A stretch of DNA of 64,000 bases from Geodermatophilus nigrescens (GCF_900129495.1 NZ_FQVX01000001.1:434001-498000); one strand, 5' to 3'; positions 28,251-37,854 are shown, numbered from the stretch's first letter. Made by a program: numbers and translations. Notes: a model not told the origin generated them from the sequence alone.

Positions 28251-29191
28251 CCACGCCAGCCGACGACCGCGCCGCGGAGGCAGCCCTCGAGGCCTGCCTC
28301 ACCGGCCGTCCCGTGCCCGAGGGCGCACGGTCCCTGGCCGCGTTCACCGACGCGGTCCGGGCCTGCGCCACCGAGCCGGGCCGGCCGAACGCGGCCCTGG
28401 CCGAGCTGCTGGCGACCGGTCTGCTCACCGACCAGTCGGAACCGTCCACGCGGACGACCGGGCGCCCCGCCCGGGCCTCACGGAAGAGACCCCGCATGCT
28501 GCTCACCACGCTCACCGCCAAGCTCGCCGCCGCCGGCATCGCCGCCAAGTGCGCGGCCGCGACCGGCGCCGTCGCCCTCGCCCTCACCGCGGGCGCCACC
28601 GCCGGCGCGCTGCCCGGCCAGGACGCCGGCCTGTTCGCCACCGCCTCGGACGAGGTCACCACCCCGGAGACGACGGCCGAGCCGACCGCCACGCCCACCG
28701 GCGACCCCTCCGCCGAGCCGAGCGCGCCCACCGGCGACCCCTCCGAGGAGCCGTCCGCCACGCCCACCACCGAGCCGCCGGCGACCCCGGAGGTCACCGA
28801 GCCGCCGGCCACCGGGACCCCCGAGGTCACCGAGCCGGTCACCGAGCCCGAGGTCAGCGAGACCGAGTGGCTGGCCGGCCCGCGCGAGGGCCAGACCTTC
28901 GGCGCCTGGGTCAGCGAGGGCTCGCACCTGGGCTACGCGACCGGCAGCCGCGTGAGCGACATGGCCCACCAGCGCAACGCCGCCCGCCAGGCCGCCCGCG
29001 AGGCCGCCCGCGCCACCACGCCCGCCCCGGCGCCCGCGCCCGCCCCGGCCCCCGCGCCGGTGGAGGACGCCCCGACGGTGACCACCCAGGAGGCCGCCCC
29101 GGCCCCCGCGGCCCCGGCCGGGACCGGCAACGGCAACGGCGGCGGCAACGGCAACGGCGGTGGCAACGGCCAGGGGAACGGCCGGAAGTGA
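28247..29191 (+). CDS. Membrane protein partner of ECF sigma factor with Thr/Pro/Glu-rich stalk and Gly/Asn tail
   Basis: No known domain recognised. The 314-aa protein has an N-terminal cytosolic part of about 80 residues (RAAEAALEACLTGRPVPEGA). One Ala-rich hydrophobic segment follows near 92-120. A long Thr/Pro/Glu stalk spans about 130-205, and a conserved-looking block ETEWLAGPREGQTFGAWVSE at about 205-240. A basic helix RNAARQAAREAARA, an Ala-Pro repeat and a GNGNGGG tail end the protein. Overlap with the sigma-factor stop points to an anti-sigma or sensor role, but it lacks a recognisable zinc-binding HxxxCxxC motif. Composition is more repetitive than its neighbours. Confidence 0.7.
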   Translation: MTTPADDRAAEAALEACLTGRPVPEGARSLAAFTDAVRACATEPGRPNAALAELLATGLLTDQSEPSTRTTGRPARASRKRPRMLLTTLTAKLAAAGIAAKCAAATGAVALALTAGATAGALPGQDAGLFATASDEVTTPETTAEPTATPTGDPSAEPSAPTGDPSEEPSATPTTEPPATPEVTEPPATGTPEVTEPVTEPEVSETEWLAGPREGQTFGAWVSEGSHLGYATGSRVSDMAHQRNAARQAAREAARATTPAPAPAPAPAPAPVEDAPTVTTQEAAPAPAAPAGTGNGNGGGNGNGGGNGQGNGRK

Positions 29192-29209
29192 CCGCCGGCG
29201 GGGCCGCGC

Positions 29210-30064
29210 TCAGGTGAGCGCGGCCCCGCCGAGCACCAGCAGCACCACGTCGAGGACGGTCAGCAGCAGCACCGCCGGGAACGCCAGCCGGCGGAAGCGC
29301 GGCGTGCCGGCCAGCGCCGCCACGACGACGGCGGGCAGCGCCAGCACCAGCCCCGCCCAGCCCCACCACTCCGGCGGGCCGGCCGGCCCGAGGACCAGCA
29401 CCAGCGACGCCCCGCCCAGCAGCAGCGCGCCCACCACCGCCGAGCGCCGCGCGCCGAGCCGGTGCGGCAGCCCGCGGACCCCCGTGGCGAGGTCGTCGGC
29501 GATGTCGGGGGCCACGTTCGCCAGGTGCGCGGCTGCCCCCAGCGCCGCGCCGGCCGCCGGCAGCCACCACGGCGCGACCGGGGAGCCCGGCGCCGCGGCC
29601 ACGACGCCCGCCGGCAGCGCGCCGAAACCGGTCACGTAGGGCACCCCGGACAGCACCGTCCGCTTCAGACCCGCGTTGTAGGCCCATCCGCTGGCGACGA
29701 GCACGAGCAGCAGCGCGCCGGGCACGGGGCCGAGCAGCAGCGACAGGACGACGGCCGCCGCGGCGGCCGCGAGGGCCGCCCCGCGCAGCACGGCGGGGTC
29801 GACGGCACCCTGCACGACCGGCTTGTCGGCCCGTGCGACGGCGCGGTCGCGGTCGGCGTCGAGCCAGTCGTTGCTCCAGCCGATGGACGCCTGACCTGCG
29901 AGGACGGCCAGCCCCACGAGGACCACGCGCCCCGCGGGCAGCGCCGCGGCGACCGCGAGCAGCGTCGCGACGACGGTGACGGCGGCCGCCGGAGGGGCGT
30001 GCGTGGCGAGGACGAGGGCACGCACGGGAGCGGCCCGGACCGGCCTCGCACGCACACCGACCAC
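29210..30064 (-). CDS. UbiA family prenyltransferase-like membrane protein
   Basis: A 284-aa polytopic membrane protein with about eight segments. It has both Asp-rich motifs of UbiA intramembrane prenyltransferases: NDWLDADRDRAVARADKP (residues 65-82; N/DxxxD type) and NVAPDIADDLATG near residue 182. Such enzymes join an isoprenoid diphosphate to an acceptor; which product is made cannot be told. GTG 30064 is taken as the start; a GTG three codons on is also possible. Divergent from carD. Confidence 0.82.
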   Translation of the reverse strand: MVGVRARPVRAAPVRALVLATHAPPAAAVTVVATLLAVAAALPAGRVVLVGLAVLAGQASIGWSNDWLDADRDRAVARADKPVVQGAVDPAVLRGAALAAAAAAVVLSLLLGPVPGALLLVLVASGWAYNAGLKRTVLSGVPYVTGFGALPAGVVAAAPGSPVAPWWLPAAGAALGAAAHLANVAPDIADDLATGVRGLPHRLGARRSAVVGALLLGGASLVLVLGPAGPPEWWGWAGLVLALPAVVVAALAGTPRFRRLAFPAVLLLTVLDVVLLVLGGAALT

Positions 30065-30152
30065 GCCCTGTCAACCCCTTCCCGGGAGTTCATTAGGCCT
30101 CTGACCTGCGCTTATCCGCCGTCGGGCCATTCCGGGCGTCAGTGTGCCGTGC

Positions 30153-30158
30153 TAACCT
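30153..30158 (+). promoter_or_regulatory. -10 box TAACCT of carD
   Basis: TAACCT lies 28 nt before the carD ATG, leaving a short leader with AAAGGGG as ribosome site. The upstream -35 is weak. Confidence 0.5.
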
Positions 30159-30185
30159 GTAACCAGCGAAAGGGGTCACACACAC

Positions 30186-30668
30186 ATGGGCTTCACTGTC
30201 GGCGAGACCGTCGTCTACCCGCACCACGGTGCCGCGCTCATCGAGGCGATCGAGACGCGGGTGATCAAGGGTGAAGAGAAGGCCTACCTCGTGCTGAAGG
30301 TCGCCCAGGGCGACCTGACCGTGCGCGTGCCGGCCGACAACGCAGAGATCGTCGGCGTCCGCGACGTCGTCGGTCAGGACGGGCTCAACCGCGTGTTCGA
30401 GGTCCTGCGGGCCCCGCACACCGAGGAGCCGACCAACTGGTCCCGCCGCTACAAGGCCAACCTCGAGAAGCTGGCCTCCGGTGACGTGAACAAGGTGGCC
30501 GAGGTCGTCCGCGACCTGTGGCGCCGCGACAAGGACCGTGGCCTCTCCGCCGGGGAGAAGCGCATGCTCTCCAAGGCCCGCCAGATCCTGGTGAGCGAGC
30601 TCGCCCTCGCCGAGGGCACCAACGAGGACAAGGCCGAGGTCCTCCTCGACGAGGTCCTCGCCAGCTGA
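30186..30668 (+). CDS. carD: RNA polymerase-binding transcription factor CarD
   Basis: Global regulator that stabilises the RNA polymerase open complex at rRNA and many other promoters. The 160-aa protein has the N-terminal RNAP-interaction (Tudor-like RID) domain ([20 protein letters not shown]). The DNA-binding helical domain follows, with the conserved Trp in [20 protein letters not shown] near residue 85. Start ATG 30186 with AAAGGGG upstream. It is 35 bp upstream of ispD, the conserved actinobacterial order carD-ispD-ispF (Rv3583c-Rv3581c). Confidence 0.97.
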   Translation: MGFTVGETVVYPHHGAALIEAIETRVIKGEEKAYLVLKVAQGDLTVRVPADNAEIVGVRDVVGQDGLNRVFEVLRAPHTEEPTNWSRRYKANLEKLASGDVNKVAEVVRDLWRRDKDRGLSAGEKRMLSKARQILVSELALAEGTNEDKAEVLLDEVLAS

Positions 30669-30703
30669 GCTCCGCCGCACCTCTGCTCCACCAGACCACT
30701 CCC

Positions 30704-31381
30704 GTGTCCGCGGTCGGCATCGTCGCCGCGGCCGGGAGTGGTCTGCGTCTGGGGGCCGACCGGCCCAAGGCGCTCGTGCCGCTCGGCGGCCGGCCGCTGG
30801 TCGCCTGGGCGGTGGCCACGCTCCTCGACGGCGGCGTCGACGAGGTGGTCGTCGCCGTCCCCGCCGCCGACCGCGACGCGTTCGCGGCGGTGCTGCCGGA
30901 CGGGGTCCGCCTCGTCGAGGGCGGCGCCACCCGCACCGCCTCGGTCCGCGCCGCGCTGGCCGCCGTCCCGAGGGAGGGGGCGGCGGTCCTCGTGCACGAC
31001 GCGGCCCGCCCGCTCACCCCGCCCGCCGTCGTCGCCCGGGTCCTCGACGCGCTGCGCGCCGGCGCCCCCGCGGTGGTCCCGGTGCTGCCGGTCGTCGACA
31101 CCACCGTCGCCGTCGACGCCGGGGGCACGGTCACCGCCGCCCCCGACCGCGCGACACTGCGCCGCGTGCAGACCCCGCAGGGCTTCTCGCGCCGCGTCCT
31201 CGTCGAGGCCTACGACGCGCTGCCCGACGGCGTCGAGCTCACCGACGACGCGGCCGTCGTCCGAGCCGCCGGCGTCCCCGTGGGCACCGTGGCCGGCGAC
31301 GAGCGGGCCGCCAAGGTCACCGTGGCCCACGACCTCGCGCTCGCCGAGCTGCAGGTCGCCGGCATCCCGGGGCCGTCGTGA
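30704..31381 (+). CDS. ispD: 2-C-methyl-D-erythritol 4-phosphate cytidylyltransferase
   Basis: Third step of the MEP isoprenoid pathway: MEP plus CTP to CDP-ME. The 225-aa protein has the CTP-binding loop [22 protein letters not shown], the catalytic Arg/Lys region [21 protein letters not shown], and TPQGF. GTG 30704 was chosen because the core begins at VGIVAAAG; no strong ribosome site is visible. The stop overlaps the ispF GTG, so the two MEP enzymes are coupled. Confidence 0.95.
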   Translation: MSAVGIVAAAGSGLRLGADRPKALVPLGGRPLVAWAVATLLDGGVDEVVVAVPAADRDAFAAVLPDGVRLVEGGATRTASVRAALAAVPREGAAVLVHDAARPLTPPAVVARVLDALRAGAPAVVPVLPVVDTTVAVDAGGTVTAAPDRATLRRVQTPQGFSRRVLVEAYDALPDGVELTDDAAVVRAAGVPVGTVAGDERAAKVTVAHDLALAELQVAGIPGPS

Positions 31382-31875
31382 CCGAGCTGCCCCGCGTCGG
31401 CCTCGGCGTCGACGTGCACCCCGTCGAGCCCGGCCGGCCCTGCTGGCTGGCCGGCCTCGAGTGGCCCGGCGCCGACGGCTGCGCCGGGCACTCCGACGGC
31501 GACGTCGCCGCGCACGCCCTCACCGACGCGGTGCTGTCCGCGGCCGGCCTCGGCGACATCGGCGGCCTGCTCGGCACCGACGACCCGCGCTGGGCCGGGG
31601 CCCGCGGCGCCGCCGTCCTCGAGCACGTGCGGGAGACCCTGGCGGCGGCGGGCTGGCGGGTCGGCAACGCCGCCGTCCAGCTGGTCGCGCCGACGCCGAA
31701 GCTCGGCCCGCGCCGCGCGGAGGCCGAGGCGGTGCTGTCGGCGGCCCTGGGTGCCCCGGTCAGCGTCACGGCCACCACCACCGACGGGCTCGGGCTGGTC
31801 GGGCGCGGGGAGGGGCGGGCCGCCCTCGCGACGGCGCTGGTCGTCCGGATCGGGTCCGTAGACTCCGCGCAGTGA
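31378..31875 (+). CDS. ispF: 2-C-methyl-D-erythritol 2,4-cyclodiphosphate synthase
   Basis: Cyclises CDP-ME 2-phosphate to MEcDP in the MEP pathway. The 165-aa trimeric enzyme shows the metal-binding DVH ([10 protein letters not shown], residues 10-19), [23 protein letters not shown], and the C-terminal [17 protein letters not shown] overlaps the ispD stop. Its last codons contain the TAGACT promoter box of cysS and its stop overlaps the cysS start. Confidence 0.96.
   Translation: MTELPRVGLGVDVHPVEPGRPCWLAGLEWPGADGCAGHSDGDVAAHALTDAVLSAAGLGDIGGLLGTDDPRWAGARGAAVLEHVRETLAAAGWRVGNAAVQLVAPTPKLGPRRAEAEAVLSAALGAPVSVTATTTDGLGLVGRGEGRAALATALVVRIGSVDSAQ
31859..31864 (+). promoter_or_regulatory. -10 box TAGACT inside ispF, leaderless promoter of cysS
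   Basis: TAGACT, 7 nt, GTG 31872. The promoter lies in the ispF coding sequence and would give cysS its own leaderless transcript. Confidence 0.6.
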
Positions 31876-33275
31876 GCCTCCGCCTGTACGACACGGCCGC
31901 CCGCGCGGTCCGCGACTTCACGCCCCTGCGTGCCGGCCAGGCCTCCATGTACGTCTGCGGGCTCACCGTCCAGGGCCCGCCCCACGTCGGGCACGTGCGC
32001 GCCGCCCTCGTCTTCGACGTCCTGCGCAGCTGGCTCGAGCACGGCTCCGGCCTCGACGTCACGCTGGTCCGCAACGTCACCGACATCGACGACAAGATCC
32101 TCACCAAGGCCGCCGAGCACGGCGTCGAGTGGTGGGCCTGGGCCTACGAGAACGAGCTCGCGTGCACCCGCGCCTACGACGTCCTCGGGGTGCGGCCGCC
32201 CACCTACGAACCCCGCGCCACCGGCCACGTGCCGGACATGGTCGGGCTCATCGAGCGGCTGATCGAGCGCGGGCACGCCTACGCCGTCGACGGCGACGTC
32301 TACTTCGACGTCCGCTCGCTCCCGGAGTACGGCGCGCTCACCCGGCAGCGGCTCGCCGACCTCGAGCCCGCCGGCGACACCGACACCGACGACCGCAAGC
32401 GCGACCCGCGCGACTTCGCGCTGTGGAAGGCGCACAAGCCCGGCGAGCCGGAGACCGCGGCGTGGCCGACGCCCTGGGGCCGCGGCCGCCCCGGCTGGCA
32501 CCTGGAGTGCTCGGCCATGGCCGGGCGCTACCTGGGCCCGGACTTCGACGTCCACGGCGGCGGGCTCGACCTGCGCTTCCCGCACCACGAGAACGAGCAG
32601 GCCCAGTCCCGCGCGGCCGGCGACGGCTTCGCCCGCTACTGGATGCACAACGGCTGGGTCACCCTCGGCGGCGAGAAGATGAGCAAGTCGCTCGGCAACA
32701 CCGCGCTCGTCGACGAGGTCGTGCAGCGCGTGCGCCCGGTCGAGCTGCGCTACTACCTGGTCGCCCCGCACTACCGGTCGACGATCGAGTTCACCGACGC
32801 CGCGCTGGCCGAGGCGGGCGCCGCCTACCGCCGCATCGAGTCGTTCGTGCAGCGCGCCGCCGAGCAGGTCGGCGGCGACGTCGGGACCTCGCTGCCCGAG
32901 GCGTTCCGCGCCGCGATGGACGACGACCTGAGCACGCCGGCCGCCGTCGCCGTCGTGCACGACACCGTCCGGCAGGGCAACACCGCCCTCGCCGACGGCG
33001 ACGACGACGCGACGCGCGCCGCCCTCGGCGCGGTCCGGGGGATGCTGGGCGTGCTGGGGCTCGACCCGCTCGACCCCCGCTGGGCCGCGTCCGGCGGCGA
33101 CGACCGGCTGGCCGGCGTCACCGACGGGCTGGTCCGGCTGGCGCTCGAGCAGCGGCAGGCCGCGCGCGCCCGCAAGGACTACGCGGCGGCCGACGCGCTG
33201 CGCGACCAGCTCACCGCCCTCGGCCTGCAGGTCGAGGACACCCCGCAGGGACCCCGATGGGAGCTGACCCGCTGA
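31872..33275 (+). CDS. cysS: Cysteinyl-tRNA synthetase
   Basis: Charges tRNA-Cys. The 467-aa class I synthetase has the zinc-site start [20 protein letters not shown] (HIGH-type motif PHVGH), [18 protein letters not shown], the zinc ligands in [12 protein letters not shown], and the KMSKS loop [10 protein letters not shown] near residue 275. The DALR-type helical C-terminus ends in [18 protein letters not shown] 31872 overlaps the ispF stop and is preceded by TAGACT at leaderless spacing. rlmB follows with a 1-nt overlap. A Cys-ligase paralogue (MshC) is excluded by length and the KMSKS and tRNA-binding C-terminal regions. Confidence 0.94.
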   Translation: MSLRLYDTAARAVRDFTPLRAGQASMYVCGLTVQGPPHVGHVRAALVFDVLRSWLEHGSGLDVTLVRNVTDIDDKILTKAAEHGVEWWAWAYENELACTRAYDVLGVRPPTYEPRATGHVPDMVGLIERLIERGHAYAVDGDVYFDVRSLPEYGALTRQRLADLEPAGDTDTDDRKRDPRDFALWKAHKPGEPETAAWPTPWGRGRPGWHLECSAMAGRYLGPDFDVHGGGLDLRFPHHENEQAQSRAAGDGFARYWMHNGWVTLGGEKMSKSLGNTALVDEVVQRVRPVELRYYLVAPHYRSTIEFTDAALAEAGAAYRRIESFVQRAAEQVGGDVGTSLPEAFRAAMDDDLSTPAAVAVVHDTVRQGNTALADGDDDATRAALGAVRGMLGVLGLDPLDPRWAASGGDDRLAGVTDGLVRLALEQRQAARARKDYAAADALRDQLTALGLQVEDTPQGPRWELTR

Positions 33276-34231
33276 TGGCCGGCAACAGCCAGCGCCGCGG
33301 CCGCACGAGCGGTGCCGGCAAGAAGACCGCCACCGCCGGCACCGGTGGCAAGAACCGCCGGTCGCTCGCCGGCCGCGGGGCGACCCCGCCGGCCGAGCAG
33401 CGCACCGGTCACCCGGCGCAGCGCCGGGCGCAGGCCGACGCCCGCCGCCGCGCCGAGCGCGACCGCAGCCGCCAGCGCGCCGAGGAGGCGCCGGAGCTGC
33501 TGCTCGGGCGCAACCCGGTCGTGGAGGCGCTGCGGGCGGAGATCCCGGCGACCGCGCTCTACGTCGTCACGGGGGAGTCGACCCGCACCGACGAGCGGAT
33601 CACCGAGGCGGTGCAGCTGGCCGGCGACCGCGGCCTGCCGCTGCTCGAGGTGGGCAAGGCCGAGTTCGACCGGATGTCCAACGGCGCGCTGCACCAGGGC
33701 ATCGGGCTGCAGGTGCCGCCGTACTCCTACGCGCACCCCGACGACCTGCTCGACCTCGCCCGCGACTCCGGCCGCCCGCCGCTCGTCGTCGCCATGGACG
33801 GCATCACCGACCCGCGCAACCTCGGCGCGGTCGTGCGCTCGGCGGCCGCGTTCGCCGCGCACGGCGTCGTCGTGCCGCAGCGCCGCTCGGTGGGCATGAC
33901 CGCCTCCGCCTGGCGCACCAGCGCCGGCGCGGCCGCCCGGCTGCCGGTGGCGCGCGCGGTCAACCTCGCCCGCGCGCTGGCCTCCTACCAGGACGCCGGC
34001 CTGCAGACCGTGGGTCTCGCCGGCGACGGTGACATGGACCTGCACGACTACGACGGCCTGGCCGACCCGGTCGCGCTCGTGGTGGGCGCCGAGGGCACCG
34101 GGCTGTCGCGGCTGGTCCGCGAGCGCTGCGACGTCGTCCTGCGCATCCCCATCGCCCGCGACACCGAGTCGCTCAACGTGAGCGTCGCGGCCGGCATCGC
34201 GTTGTACGCGGCGGCGCAGGCCCGGAGGTAG
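33275..34231 (+). CDS. rlmB: 23S rRNA (guanosine-2'-O-)-methyltransferase, TrmH/RlmB family
   Basis: SpoU-type SAM-dependent 2'-O-methyltransferase. The 318-aa protein has a basic, probably disordered N-terminus of about 75 residues, then a substrate-binding domain ([12 protein letters not shown]). The knotted SPOUT domain follows with motif 1 [16 protein letters not shown], motif 2 [10 protein letters not shown] and motif 3 [19 protein letters not shown] 33275 overlaps the cysS stop (TGATG). Rv3579c holds the same place. The exact methylated nucleotide is assumed from family membership. Confidence 0.9.
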   Translation: MAGNSQRRGRTSGAGKKTATAGTGGKNRRSLAGRGATPPAEQRTGHPAQRRAQADARRRAERDRSRQRAEEAPELLLGRNPVVEALRAEIPATALYVVTGESTRTDERITEAVQLAGDRGLPLLEVGKAEFDRMSNGALHQGIGLQVPPYSYAHPDDLLDLARDSGRPPLVVAMDGITDPRNLGAVVRSAAAFAAHGVVVPQRRSVGMTASAWRTSAGAAARLPVARAVNLARALASYQDAGLQTVGLAGDGDMDLHDYDGLADPVALVVGAEGTGLSRLVRERCDVVLRIPIARDTESLNVSVAAGIALYAAAQARR

Positions 34232-34234
34232 GTC

Positions 34235-35506
34235 TCAGCCCAGCAGCTGGGCGACGGTGTAGATCACCAGTCCGGCGAGGCCGCCGACGACGGTGCCGTT
34301 GATCCGGATGAACTGCAGGTCGCGGCCCACCTGCAGCTCGATGCGCCGGCTGGTCTCCTCGGTGTCCCAGCGGGCGACGGTCGTGCCGACGACGTCGGCG
34401 ACGTCGCCGGCGAAGCGCTCGACGAGGTAGCCGGCCACCCGCACCGACTGCCGCTGCACCAGCTCGCGCACCCGCGGGTCGGTGCGCAGCAGCCGGGCGC
34501 CGTCGCGGACGAGGCCGGTGACGCGGGCCCGCAGCTCGGAGTCCGGGTCGGCGGCGGCGGCGAGGAACGACGTCTTGGCGTTGGTCCACAGCGACGACGA
34601 CCAGGTGCGCACCGCCGGGTGCTCGAGCAGCTGCTTCTTGAACGCCTCGACGGAGGCCGCGGTGTCGGGGTCGGTGCGCAGCGCGTGCACGTAGGCGCGC
34701 AGCCGGGCGTCGTAGACCCGGCGCAGCTCGTGGTCGCGGGCGTCGCCGACCTCGTGCAGGAAGCCCTGCAGCGCGGCGAACACCCGGTCGAACACCCGGT
34801 CGTCGACCCAGTCGGGCACCCACGCCGGGGAGGCGTCGCCCAGCTGGGCGCGGAAGACGACGCGGTTCTCCTCGAGGAAGCGGCCGAGGAAGCGCAGCGC
34901 CGCCGACAGGACCTCCTGGTGCCGGTCGCCCTCGACGACCAGCTCCAGCACCCGGGCCAGCACCGGCGCGGCCGGCGTCTCGTGCAGCCGGCGGTCGACC
35001 AGCCCGGCCACGGCCTCCTGCACGTCGTCGTCGCGGAGCAGGTCGGTGAGCCCGGTGAGGGCGGCCGCTGCGTCGCCCGAGAGCCGCTCGGCCCGGCCGG
35101 GGGCGGCCAGGAACTCGCCGAGCCGGCCGGGGACGTCGACGGTGGCCAGCTTGTCCTCGACCACCGCGCGGGTCAGGAAGTTCTCCTGCACGAAGGTGCC
35201 CAGGCTCGCGCCGATCTGGTCCTTCTTGCGCGGGATGATCGCCGTGTGCGGGATGGGGATCCGCAGCGGGTGCCGGAACAGCGCGGTGACGGCGAACCAG
35301 TCGGCCAGCGCGCCCACCATCGAGGCCTCGGCGGTCGCGCGGACGTACCCGACCCAGGCGCCGGCGTCCTCGCCGATCAGCACGCAGGCGAGGAACACCG
35401 CGGCGGCGAACAGGAACAGGCCGGTCGCCAGCCGCTTCATCCGGCGCAGGCCCTCGGCGCGGGCGGGGTCGTCCAGCGAGGAGGTCAGGGGCACGGACGA
35501 CGACAC
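34235..35506 (-). CDS. DUF445 domain-containing membrane protein
   Basis: Function unknown. The 423-aa protein has a hydrophobic N-terminal region (about residues 28-85, including MVGALADWFAVTALFRHPLR, the family signature) and then IPIPHTAIIPRKKDQIG. A long helical domain follows, and a hydrophobic C-terminal helix (VVGGLAGLVIYTVAQLLG) gives two membrane contacts. GTG 35506 was chosen because minus-strand TAGGCT ends 7 nt upstream. Convergent with rlmB (3 bp apart). Confidence 0.85.
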   Translation of the reverse strand: MSSSVPLTSSLDDPARAEGLRRMKRLATGLFLFAAAVFLACVLIGEDAGAWVGYVRATAEASMVGALADWFAVTALFRHPLRIPIPHTAIIPRKKDQIGASLGTFVQENFLTRAVVEDKLATVDVPGRLGEFLAAPGRAERLSGDAAAALTGLTDLLRDDDVQEAVAGLVDRRLHETPAAPVLARVLELVVEGDRHQEVLSAALRFLGRFLEENRVVFRAQLGDASPAWVPDWVDDRVFDRVFAALQGFLHEVGDARDHELRRVYDARLRAYVHALRTDPDTAASVEAFKKQLLEHPAVRTWSSSLWTNAKTSFLAAAADPDSELRARVTGLVRDGARLLRTDPRVRELVQRQSVRVAGYLVERFAGDVADVVGTTVARWDTEETSRRIELQVGRDLQFIRINGTVVGGLAGLVIYTVAQLLG

Positions 35507-35513
35507 CCTCCCG

Positions 35514-35519
35514 AGCCTA
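35514..35519 (-). promoter_or_regulatory. -10 box TAGGCT, leaderless promoter of DUF445 gene
   Basis: Minus-strand TAGGCT, 7 nt (CGGGAGG), GTG 35506. The GGAGG would touch the start codon and cannot act as a ribosome site. Confidence 0.6.
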
Positions 35520-35555
35520 TGCGGCGCGGGAGGGTGCCCGTGGGCGGCCGGGAGG

Positions 35556-36818
35556 TCAGCCGGCACTGCTGCCGAGGGTCACCTCGACGGTCGTGGTCTC
35601 CCCGCCGCGGCGGACGGTGAGGGTCACGTCGTCGCCGGGGGCGGCGCTGCGCACCGCGGCGGTGAGCTCGGTGGAGCTGGTCACCGGCCGGTCGCCGACG
35701 GCGGTGACGACGTCGCCGGCCTGCAGCCCCGCGTCGGCCGCCGCGCCGCCGGGCTGCACCTGCACCACCTGCGCGCCGGTGCCGACCTCGCTGCCGGCGC
35801 TGCCGTCGGTGGCGGTCTGCGCGCTGACGCCCAGGACGGCGTGGGTGGCGCTGCCGGTCGCGATGATCTCGTCGGCGATCCGCTTCGCCGTGTTGCCCGG
35901 GATCGCGAAGCCGACGCCGATGTTGCCGCTCTGCGACGACGAGCCCGGCGCGCCCGACGCGACCGAGGCGATGGCGGTGTTGATGCCGATGACCTCGCCG
36001 GCGGCGTCGACCAGCGCGCCGCCGGAGTTGCCCGGGTTGATCGCCGCGTCGGTCTGCAGCGCGTCGATGACGGTGGCGTCGTCCTGGGTGGAGCCGGTGG
36101 CCACGGCCCGGTTCGTCGCGCTGACGATGCCGTCGGTGACGGTGTCGGACAGGCCCAGTGGGGCGCCGATCGCCACGGCGAGGTCGCCGACCTGCACGTC
36201 GTCGGAATCGGCGAAGGTGGCCGGGGTCAGGCCGCTCGCGTCCTGCAGCCGGATCACCGCGAGGTCGGAGGTGGGGTCGGTGCCGACGACGGTGGCGTCG
36301 TAGAGCGTGCCGTCGGAGGTGCGCACCTGGACGGTGGCGGAGTCGGTGGAGCTGTCGAGCGTCACCACGTGGTTGTTGGTCAGCACGTAGCCGTCGTCGG
36401 TGAGCACGACGCCGGAGCCGCTGCCTGAGCCCGAGCCGCTGGTCACGTAGACGGTGACGACGCTCGGCGAGGCCTTCGCGGCCGCGGCGGTGACGGCGGT
36501 GGCGCTCTCGGGGTCCTGGATGACCACCGACTGGGCGGCGACGGGGCTCGTGCCCGCGGTCGCGCCGCCGGCGGTCAGCGCCACGACGCCGGCCCCGGCG
36601 CCGCCGCCGATGAGCGCGCCGGCGAGCAGGCCGGCGACGCCGATCCGCACCCGACCGGCCCGGCGGGCCGGCGCGGCGGGCACCAGCGGCGGGGGCAGGG
36701 TGGCGGTGGCGGTCATCCCGTGCGGGTACCAGGTCCCGCCGGACGGCGGCGGCGTCCACCCCGGTGTCGCGCCCGCGGGCTGCTGCGACGGGTCGGGATG
36801 GGGCTGCTGTCCGGTCAT
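35556..36818 (-). CDS. HtrA-like membrane-anchored serine protease with PDZ domain
   Basis: A 420-aa trypsin-like protease. It has a Pro/Gln-rich cytosolic N-terminus (1-50), one membrane helix (about 57-83), a protease domain with triad His150 (TNNHVV), Asp185 (TSDLAVI) and Ser265 (NPGNSGGAL), and a C-terminal PDZ domain (about 330-415: GAQVVQVQPGGAAADAGLQA). A GSGSGSGSG run lies in front of the first beta-strand. ATG 36818 has GGAGGA about 9 nt upstream. The protease domain faces outside the membrane; the role is probably envelope protein quality control. Confidence 0.92.
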   Translation of the reverse strand: MTGQQPHPDPSQQPAGATPGWTPPPSGGTWYPHGMTATATLPPPLVPAAPARRAGRVRIGVAGLLAGALIGGGAGAGVVALTAGGATAGTSPVAAQSVVIQDPESATAVTAAAAKASPSVVTVYVTSGSGSGSGSGVVLTDDGYVLTNNHVVTLDSSTDSATVQVRTSDGTLYDATVVGTDPTSDLAVIRLQDASGLTPATFADSDDVQVGDLAVAIGAPLGLSDTVTDGIVSATNRAVATGSTQDDATVIDALQTDAAINPGNSGGALVDAAGEVIGINTAIASVASGAPGSSSQSGNIGVGFAIPGNTAKRIADEIIATGSATHAVLGVSAQTATDGSAGSEVGTGAQVVQVQPGGAAADAGLQAGDVVTAVGDRPVTSSTELTAAVRSAAPGDDVTLTVRRGGETTTVEVTLGSSAG

Positions 36819-36925
36819 CGTCCTCGGTCCTCCTCCTGGGGCGGCACCCCGCCGCCTCGGGACCGACTGTCGGCGCGCGGTCTGGTGGCGCCCTGCGGGC
36901 CGCCTGTGAGGTGTCTGGACGCCGG

Positions 36926-37702
36926 TCAGCGCGGGAGGCCGGGGAGCACCCGGCCGCGGGCCACCAGCTCGGTGACGATCCAGACGGCGAGCACCTCGGC
37001 GGCCAGCAGCCCGACCAGCACCAGGAGCTGCGCGGCGCCGGCGGCCGTCGGGCTGCCGCCGCCGAGCAGGACGCCGACGTAGGCGCCGGGCAGCGTGACC
37101 AGCCCGACCGTTCGGGTCTGGTCCAGCGGCGGCACGAGCGCGGTGGCGGCCGAGGGGCGGCCGACCTCGAGGACGGCGTCGCGGGGGAGCAGCCCGAGGG
37201 CGAGCGCGGCCTCGACCTCGCCGCGGCGACCGGTCAGCTCGTCGCGCAGGCGCCGGCCGGCCAGCGACGTCGCCGTCATCGCCCCGCCGATGACGATGCC
37301 CGCGACCGGGATGACCGCCTCGCCGCGCAGCGGGACGGTGCCGCTGGCGAGGACCAGCGCCACGACGGGCGCCGCGCCGCCGGCCACCGCGAGCGCCGCC
37401 GTCGCCACCCGGCGGGCCGCCCCGGGCGCCCGCAGCGGCAGGCCGGTGACCCGCCCCGCCGCGGTGACCGACGCGACGGTGCCCATGACCAGCACGAACG
37501 CCGCCGACAGCCACAGCGAGCGGACGACGGCCAGCAGCACCGCCGACACCGCGGCCAGCTGCGCGGTGGCCCGCAGCGCCGCGACGGCGACCGGGCGCTC
37601 CTGCCCGAGCCCGGACAGCCGGCCCCCGGCCGCGGCCAGCGCGGTGAGCAGCGCCAGGACGACGGCCAGCGGCAGGCCGGGCTCGACGACGGAGGTCCCC
37701 AC
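36926..37702 (-). CDS. FetB/UPF0014-type ABC permease
   Basis: A 258-aa membrane protein of the UPF0014 family (E. coli FetB, part of an iron exporter, has about the same length). It has about seven hydrophobic segments, a central RRLRDELTGRRGEVEAALALG coupling-type helix (quoted to key residues RDEL and EAALALG), and PLDQTRTVGLVTLPGAYVG, the family's conserved block. GTG 37702 gives the family length with AGGAT about 9 nt upstream; GTG 37744 is also in frame. No FetA-like ATPase gene lies beside it. Confidence 0.82.
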   Translation of the reverse strand: MGTSVVEPGLPLAVVLALLTALAAAGGRLSGLGQERPVAVAALRATAQLAAVSAVLLAVVRSLWLSAAFVLVMGTVASVTAAGRVTGLPLRAPGAARRVATAALAVAGGAAPVVALVLASGTVPLRGEAVIPVAGIVIGGAMTATSLAGRRLRDELTGRRGEVEAALALGLLPRDAVLEVGRPSAATALVPPLDQTRTVGLVTLPGAYVGVLLGGGSPTAAGAAQLLVLVGLLAAEVLAVWIVTELVARGRVLPGLPR

Positions 37703-37787
37703 GTGCGGCGATCCTGCCGGGCGGCGTCCGGCGCGCCGCGACACGCCCGTGCACGGTGTGCGACCGGACGGTCGCGGGGTAGGAGGG

Positions 37788-37821
37788 GAGCCCGGCCGGT
37801 CCCCTGGGAGCGGCCGGGCTC
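37788..37821. promoter_or_regulatory. Perfect 11-bp inverted repeat upstream of hypothetical membrane gene
   Basis: GAGCCCGGCCG (37788-37798) and CGGCCGGGCTC (37811-37821) flank a 12-nt loop. It lies 33 bp before GTG 37855, between divergent genes, so an operator or leader hairpin fits better than a terminator. Confidence 0.4.
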
Positions 37822-37854
37822 GTCCTACCCGGCCTGCCCTCCTGGAGGCTGCTC

